A stretch of 9,787 nucleotides of DNA from Bacillota bacterium (lineage in GTDB: Bacteria; Bacillota; Clostridia; Christensenellales; CAG-138). The stretch covers positions 1 through 9,787 of the forward strand of contig JAEWZS010000048.1 in the NCBI GenBank assembly GCA_023458355.1, written 5' to 3'. Each line of letters begins with the position of its first letter. Within the stretch, counting starts at the first letter, position 1. Below the pieces are notes generated by a model. That model did not search any database, was not told the DNA's origin, and saw only the letters and a list, made by a program, of their open reading frames with translations. This document shows positions 7,016-9,787 of the stretch, one piece after another. The translations under genes were made by a program, and so were the position numbers.

Positions 7016-8065
7016 GTGATCGTTATTCCCTTCAAAAAAATTCGCGTGCTCGTCGTGGATGATTCCCTGTTCGCGCGCCACTTCATCGCAAATGAAATCG
7101 GAAAGGACGCGGCCATAGAGGTGGTGGGCACCGCGAACGACCCGTTTGAGGCTCTCGAAAAGGTCGAAGCGCTCAATCCTGACGTTATGACGCTCGATGT
7201 TCAAATGCCAGGCATGAACGGTATAGATTTTTTAAAAAAGCTTATGCCGCAGCACCCGGTACCGGTGATTGTTGTAAGTTCCGCAAGCGGTATTGTGTTT
7301 GATGCGCTGCAGGCAGGTGCGGTAGACTTTGTGAGTAAACCACTGGAGTCGGGCGAAGGCCGGGCGGCATTTGCAAGTGAACTCATCATAAAGCTGAAAA
7401 TCGCCTCCATCGCCAAGGTAGGTCAACATAAAAATACGCCGCATAGGCAGGAAAATACATTAAACACAGCGCAGTGCGGGAACGCCTGCGTTATCGCCAT
7501 CGGTGCGTCTACGGGAGGTACGGAAGCGACCGCGAGAATATTGTCTGAGCTTCGCAATGACCTACCCGGTATCCTCATTGTACAGCACATGCCGCCGGTA
7601 TTCACAAAGCTTTACGCCGAAAGGCTCAACAATACCACAAAGCTTGCCGCAAAGGAGGCAGAAGACGGCGATATTCTCCGTCCGGGCTGCGCTCTCGTAG
7701 CACCGGGAGAATACCATATGACATTGGAAAAATATGCAGGCGGCTTTCGCGTGCGCTGTAAAAAGGGCGAAAAGGTTAGCGGCCACTGCCCATCCGTAGA
7801 CGTAATGTTTGAGTCGGTCGCCAAAACAGCAGGGAGTTCGGCATTGGGCATCTTACTTACGGGTATGGGCGCCGACGGAGCGAATGGGCTTTTAAAAATG
7901 AAGCAAAGCGGTGCACATACCATCGGGCAGAATAAGGAATCCAGCGTGGTATACGGCATGCCGATGGTGGCAATGGGCATGGGGGCAGTTACGAAGGAAC
8001 TCCCTTTGAACTCCATCGCGCAAGCCATTTATGCATGGCGCGACGAACAGCGAAAATCCCGGTAA
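7016..8065 (+). CDS. cheB: Chemoreceptor methylesterase/deamidase CheB
   Basis: CheB removes methyl groups from MCP glutamates, and in many species deamidates glutamines, when its receiver domain is phosphorylated by CheA. At 349 residues it equals the Escherichia coli length I recall. The receiver has D15-D16, phospho-acceptor D61 in TLDVQMPGMNG, S88 and K108. The linker is about 130-155. The esterase domain carries the catalytic triad S165 (IGASTGG), H191 (QHMPP) and D287 (TGMGADGANG). The annotated GTG 7016 is badly placed: the best Shine-Dalgarno sequence, AGGTGATC (7014-7021), overlaps it and points to ATT 7025, after which the protein reads PFKKIRVLVVDDS. No other normal start lies between, so the exact N-terminus is open by three residues. 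Confidence 0.96.
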   Translation: MIVIPFKKIRVLVVDDSLFARHFIANEIGKDAAIEVVGTANDPFEALEKVEALNPDVMTLDVQMPGMNGIDFLKKLMPQHPVPVIVVSSASGIVFDALQAGAVDFVSKPLESGEGRAAFASELIIKLKIASIAKVGQHKNTPHRQENTLNTAQCGNACVIAIGASTGGTEATARILSELRNDLPGILIVQHMPPVFTKLYAERLNNTTKLAAKEAEDGDILRPGCALVAPGEYHMTLEKYAGGFRVRCKKGEKVSGHCPSVDVMFESVAKTAGSSALGILLTGMGADGANGLLKMKQSGAHTIGQNKESSVVYGMPMVAMGMGAVTKELPLNSIAQAIYAWRDEQRKSR

Positions 8066-8134
8066 AAATACAAGAAAACCCCGCAAGCTAAAGAAACAGG
8101 GATGTTTAGACGATAGTAATAAGTAACGAAGCGC

Positions 8135-8171
8135 ACGGACGCGCGGCGGCTCGCCGTGCGTCTGTATTTTT
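8135..8171 (+). terminator. Rho-independent terminator closing the fliD-cheB operon
   Basis: A 13-base-pair RNA stem (8135-8147 with 8153-8165, including two G-U pairs) has a 5-base loop GGCTC and is followed by ATTTTTAT. The stem is very GC-rich. It lies 69 bases after the cheB stop and separates the late operon from the transglycosylase-flgB unit. Confidence 0.88.
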
Positions 8172-8279
8172 ATGAGCACGTCTAGGCGGAAAAAACAAAT
8201 TGTTGTGGCAAAATTGACAATCTAACACAAAATACGGGAAAAGGACGTGGTAGAAATGCGGTAAAATATGAAAATATTG

Positions 8280-8308
8280 TTGAAACCGGTATATTTTGTT
8301 GTTATACT
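8280..8308 (+). promoter_or_regulatory. Sigma-A-type promoter for the transglycosylase-flgB operon
   Basis: TTGAAA (8280-8285), a 17-base spacer and TATACT (8303-8308) each match the housekeeping consensus in 5 of 6 bases at ideal spacing. Transcription would begin near 8315. This rules out the TTG at 8296 as the start of the next gene. Use of the main sigma factor fits the early class of flagellar genes, which must be made before the sigma-28 genes. Confidence 0.75.
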
Positions 8309-8322
8309 ATTTATTGAATTAC

Positions 8323-8919
8323 ATGGGGGTGGCAGCGATAGTATCTGTTCATGCCGTCTATTATCAAAAGCTCGTTGAAGTACAGCAAAAGCTCGATAGT
8401 GTATCAGCTCGTGCAGGGTTCAGTTCCCCTTTGTTTTCAAACCTGCTCGCGCAGGCTTCAAGCGAAAACACCGCTAAGGCTACACCGGTTGTAGGCACCG
8501 ACGCTTACAGCTCCATCATTGCCGCCGCCTCAACTGCATATGGCTTGGACGAGGATCTCATCCGTGCGGTCATACAGGCGGAATCGAGTTTTAACACAAA
8601 CGCGGTATCGAGCGCCGGCGCTGAGGGTCTCATGCAGCTTATGCCGGGTACTGCAGCTTCTCTTGGCGTTACCGACTCGTTTGATGCACGGCAAAACATT
8701 TTTGCGGGTACGCAATATCTTTCAAAGCAGATCGAGCGTTTCGGGGATATACGCCTTGCGCTCGCAGCCTATAACACCGGCCCTTCACGGGTCGCGTCCC
8801 TCAACATTACCGATGCAAACAACGTAGATCAGTACACGAAGCTGAGCAACTCTGTCCGCGCTTACGTCGATCGTGTGCTTTCCTACAGGGATGCCTATAA
8901 AGGAGGGCAAAGCTTGTGA
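8323..8919 (+). CDS. Lytic transglycosylase (SLT domain) without signal peptide, first gene before flgB
   Basis: A peptidoglycan-cleaving enzyme of the soluble lytic transglycosylase type, 198 residues from ATG 8323. The N-terminal 60 residues are a helical stretch and a Ser/Ala/Thr-rich linker. The catalytic domain runs from about 61 to 192, with the catalytic glutamate E87 (QAESSFN), GLMQLMP (102-108), GTQYLSKQIERF (129-140) and AYNTGPSRV (149-157). No export signal is seen if translation starts at or after 8323. The start is uncertain: ATG 8323 lies only about 8 bases after the predicted transcription start, and the best Shine-Dalgarno sequence, GGGGGTGG (8325-8332), points to ATA 8338. 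The stop overlaps the flgB GTG by four bases, so the two are probably coupled. I infer that it opens the wall for the flagellar rod. Confidence 0.9.
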   Translation: MGVAAIVSVHAVYYQKLVEVQQKLDSVSARAGFSSPLFSNLLAQASSENTAKATPVVGTDAYSSIIAAASTAYGLDEDLIRAVIQAESSFNTNAVSSAGAEGLMQLMPGTAASLGVTDSFDARQNIFAGTQYLSKQIERFGDIRLALAAYNTGPSRVASLNITDANNVDQYTKLSNSVRAYVDRVLSYRDAYKGGQSL

Positions 8920-9326
8920 TCAAAAACATTTTTGACTCCACAAAGTACCTCGAAAAAGGGCTTGACGCATCGTGGATGCGCAACCAAGTAATCTCCCACA
9001 ACATAGCCAATGCCGAAACGCCGAACTTCAAAAGCTCGCGCGTGGAGTTTGAAGATGTATTTGCCGCTGCACTTGATGACGAAAACAGTTTCGATAACAA
9101 AGTGACGCGTGAGAAGCATATCGATTTTTCGAACCAAGGAGCTGACAGCATCGTCCCGACGGTCCTTGAAAACAGCGATTCGAGCATGCGCATGGACGGC
9201 AACAACGTTGACCTCGACTACGAAAACGTGGAGCTTGCCAAAAACACGCTCTATTACAACACGCTGGTGGAAAAACTCAACAGCGAGTTTTCCATGCTGC
9301 GGATGGCGATCACGGAAGGCAGGTAA
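8916..9326 (+). CDS. flgB: Flagellar basal-body rod protein FlgB
   Basis: FlgB is a proximal rod subunit that joins the basal body to the hook, exported through the flagellar secretion apparatus. The 136 residues are a normal length. NIANAETPNFKSSRVEFE (29-46) is the N-terminal rod-protein signature, and RMDGNNVDLDYENVELAKNT matches the FlgB C-terminal region. Translation starts at GTG 8916 with AAAGGAGGG (8899-8907) 8 bases upstream. The GTGA overlap with the transglycosylase stop suggests translational coupling. flgC follows after 6 bases. Confidence 0.97.
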   Translation: MIKNIFDSTKYLEKGLDASWMRNQVISHNIANAETPNFKSSRVEFEDVFAAALDDENSFDNKVTREKHIDFSNQGADSIVPTVLENSDSSMRMDGNNVDLDYENVELAKNTLYYNTLVEKLNSEFSMLRMAITEGR

Positions 9327-9332
9327 GAGTAG

Positions 9333-9764
9333 ATGAGCTTTTTGAATGCGTTTAACATCAGCGGCTCTGCGCTCACCGCGCAGCGCATGCGTATGGACGT
9401 TATCAGCCAAAACCTCGCCAATGCCCAAACAACGCGTACGAGTGACGGAGGCCCTTACAGGCGCCAGGTCACGGTCATAACCGAACAAAAACCGTCGTTC
9501 TCGAGCTACTTAAACTCCGCAATGAACCCAATCGGCCGGGGCGCCGTTGTTTCCAAAATTGTGGAGGACCCATCTGACTTTAAGCTCGAGTACGATCCCG
9601 ACAATCCGGATGCGGACGTGGATGGCTACGTGCGCTATCCCAATGTGAATGAGACCACCGAGCTTATCGATATGATGGCCGCAACACGTGCCTACGAGGC
9701 AAACGTGACCGCTCTCAACGGCATGAAGAGCATGATGCTCAAAGCGCTAGAAATCGGCAAATAA
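9333..9764 (+). CDS. flgC: Flagellar basal-body rod protein FlgC
   Basis: FlgC is a second proximal rod subunit, assembling next to FlgB. The 143 residues begin with the family pattern FNISGSALTAQRMRMDVISQ (7-26) and NLANAQTTRTSDGGPYRRQ (28-46). They end in NETTELIDMMAATRAYEANV (106-125), the C-terminal helix shared by rod and hook proteins. Its Shine-Dalgarno sequence AAGGCAGGT (9316-9324) overlaps the flgB stop codon and stands 8 bases from the ATG, so translation is likely tied to flgB. Confidence 0.97.
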   Translation: MSFLNAFNISGSALTAQRMRMDVISQNLANAQTTRTSDGGPYRRQVTVITEQKPSFSSYLNSAMNPIGRGAVVSKIVEDPSDFKLEYDPDNPDADVDGYVRYPNVNETTELIDMMAATRAYEANVTALNGMKSMMLKALEIGK

Positions 9765-9783
9765 GCTCTTGAGGAGGTAACTT

Positions 9784-9787
9784 ATGG
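9784..9787 (+). CDS. Start of the next gene, probably fliE (only first codon visible)
   Basis: An ATG at 9784-9786 follows a strong GAGGAGGT (9771-9778) 19 bases after the flgC stop. The usual order flgB-flgC-fliE makes FliE, the MS-ring/rod adaptor, the likely product. No coding sequence is visible to confirm it. Confidence 0.5.

Noticed and set aside
8066..8134. Cyclic-di-GMP or other riboswitch near the flagellar operons
   Set aside because: I looked in 580-740, 2894-3206 and 8066-8322 for the conserved GEMM elements and saw none. The CCC/GGG pairing at 8080-8101 is too short to count.
8214..8219. Perfect TTGACA as a second promoter before the transglycosylase
   Set aside because: No acceptable -10 box is found 16-18 bases downstream (the site reads GGAAAA).
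8296..8322. TTG start giving the transglycosylase a hydrophobic, signal-like N-terminus
   Set aside because: It lies between the -35 and -10 boxes of a good promoter and lacks a ribosome site. The apparent hydrophobic segment is probably translated promoter DNA.
8895..9488. Long antisense open frame opposite flgB and flgC (197 codons)
   Set aside because: It lies opposite two clear rod genes, spans their junction, and its translation resembles no family. It is a shadow of biased codon use.

Overview
The window is a flagellar and chemotaxis gene cluster, with every recognised gene on the + strand. The gene families point to a flagellated Gram-positive of the class Clostridia (Bacillota). They are a YaaR (DUF327) protein, a FliD of clostridial type, transducers with several HAMP units, and flgB-flgC followed by what should be fliE. 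Strong Shine-Dalgarno sequences and a mixed AT/GC composition agree with this. Genus cannot be read from the sequence.

Layout. (1) Bases 3-533 are the C-terminal end of a methyl-accepting chemotaxis protein (MCP), closed by a hairpin terminator at 545-579. (2) Bases 747-2840 are a complete paralogous MCP, also closed by its own terminator (2854-2893). The two proteins share an almost identical signalling tip and end in the same short motif, DFGKY, after diverged linkers. (3) A 366-base gap (2841-3206) holds that terminator and a good sigma-28/SigD-type promoter (3071-3097). (4) A compact operon follows: fliD, fliS, yaaR-like, cheW, cheR, cheB. Gaps are 7-23 bases and a GC-rich terminator closes it at 8135-8171. 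(5) A new unit starts from a good sigma-A-type promoter (8280-8308). It encodes a lytic transglycosylase without a signal peptide, overlapping flgB by four bases, then flgC and the first codon of a further gene, probably fliE.

How the genes work together. The window contains the join between a late flagellar transcription unit and an early one. The late unit (sigma-28) makes the filament cap, the flagellin chaperone and the receptor-adaptation enzymes. The early unit (sigma-A) makes the proximal rod and may include the enzyme that opens the cell wall for it. The two MCPs are receptors that CheW would couple to CheA, with CheR and CheB setting their methylation. cheA and cheY are not in the window.

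No wholly new system is visible. The points most worth a second look are the transglycosylase coupled to flgB, the shared C-terminal motif of the MCPs, the YaaR protein inside a motility operon, and two genes (cheB and the transglycosylase) whose best Shine-Dalgarno sequence points to a non-standard ATT or ATA start. No tRNA, rRNA, CRISPR array, insertion sequence or known riboswitch was seen.
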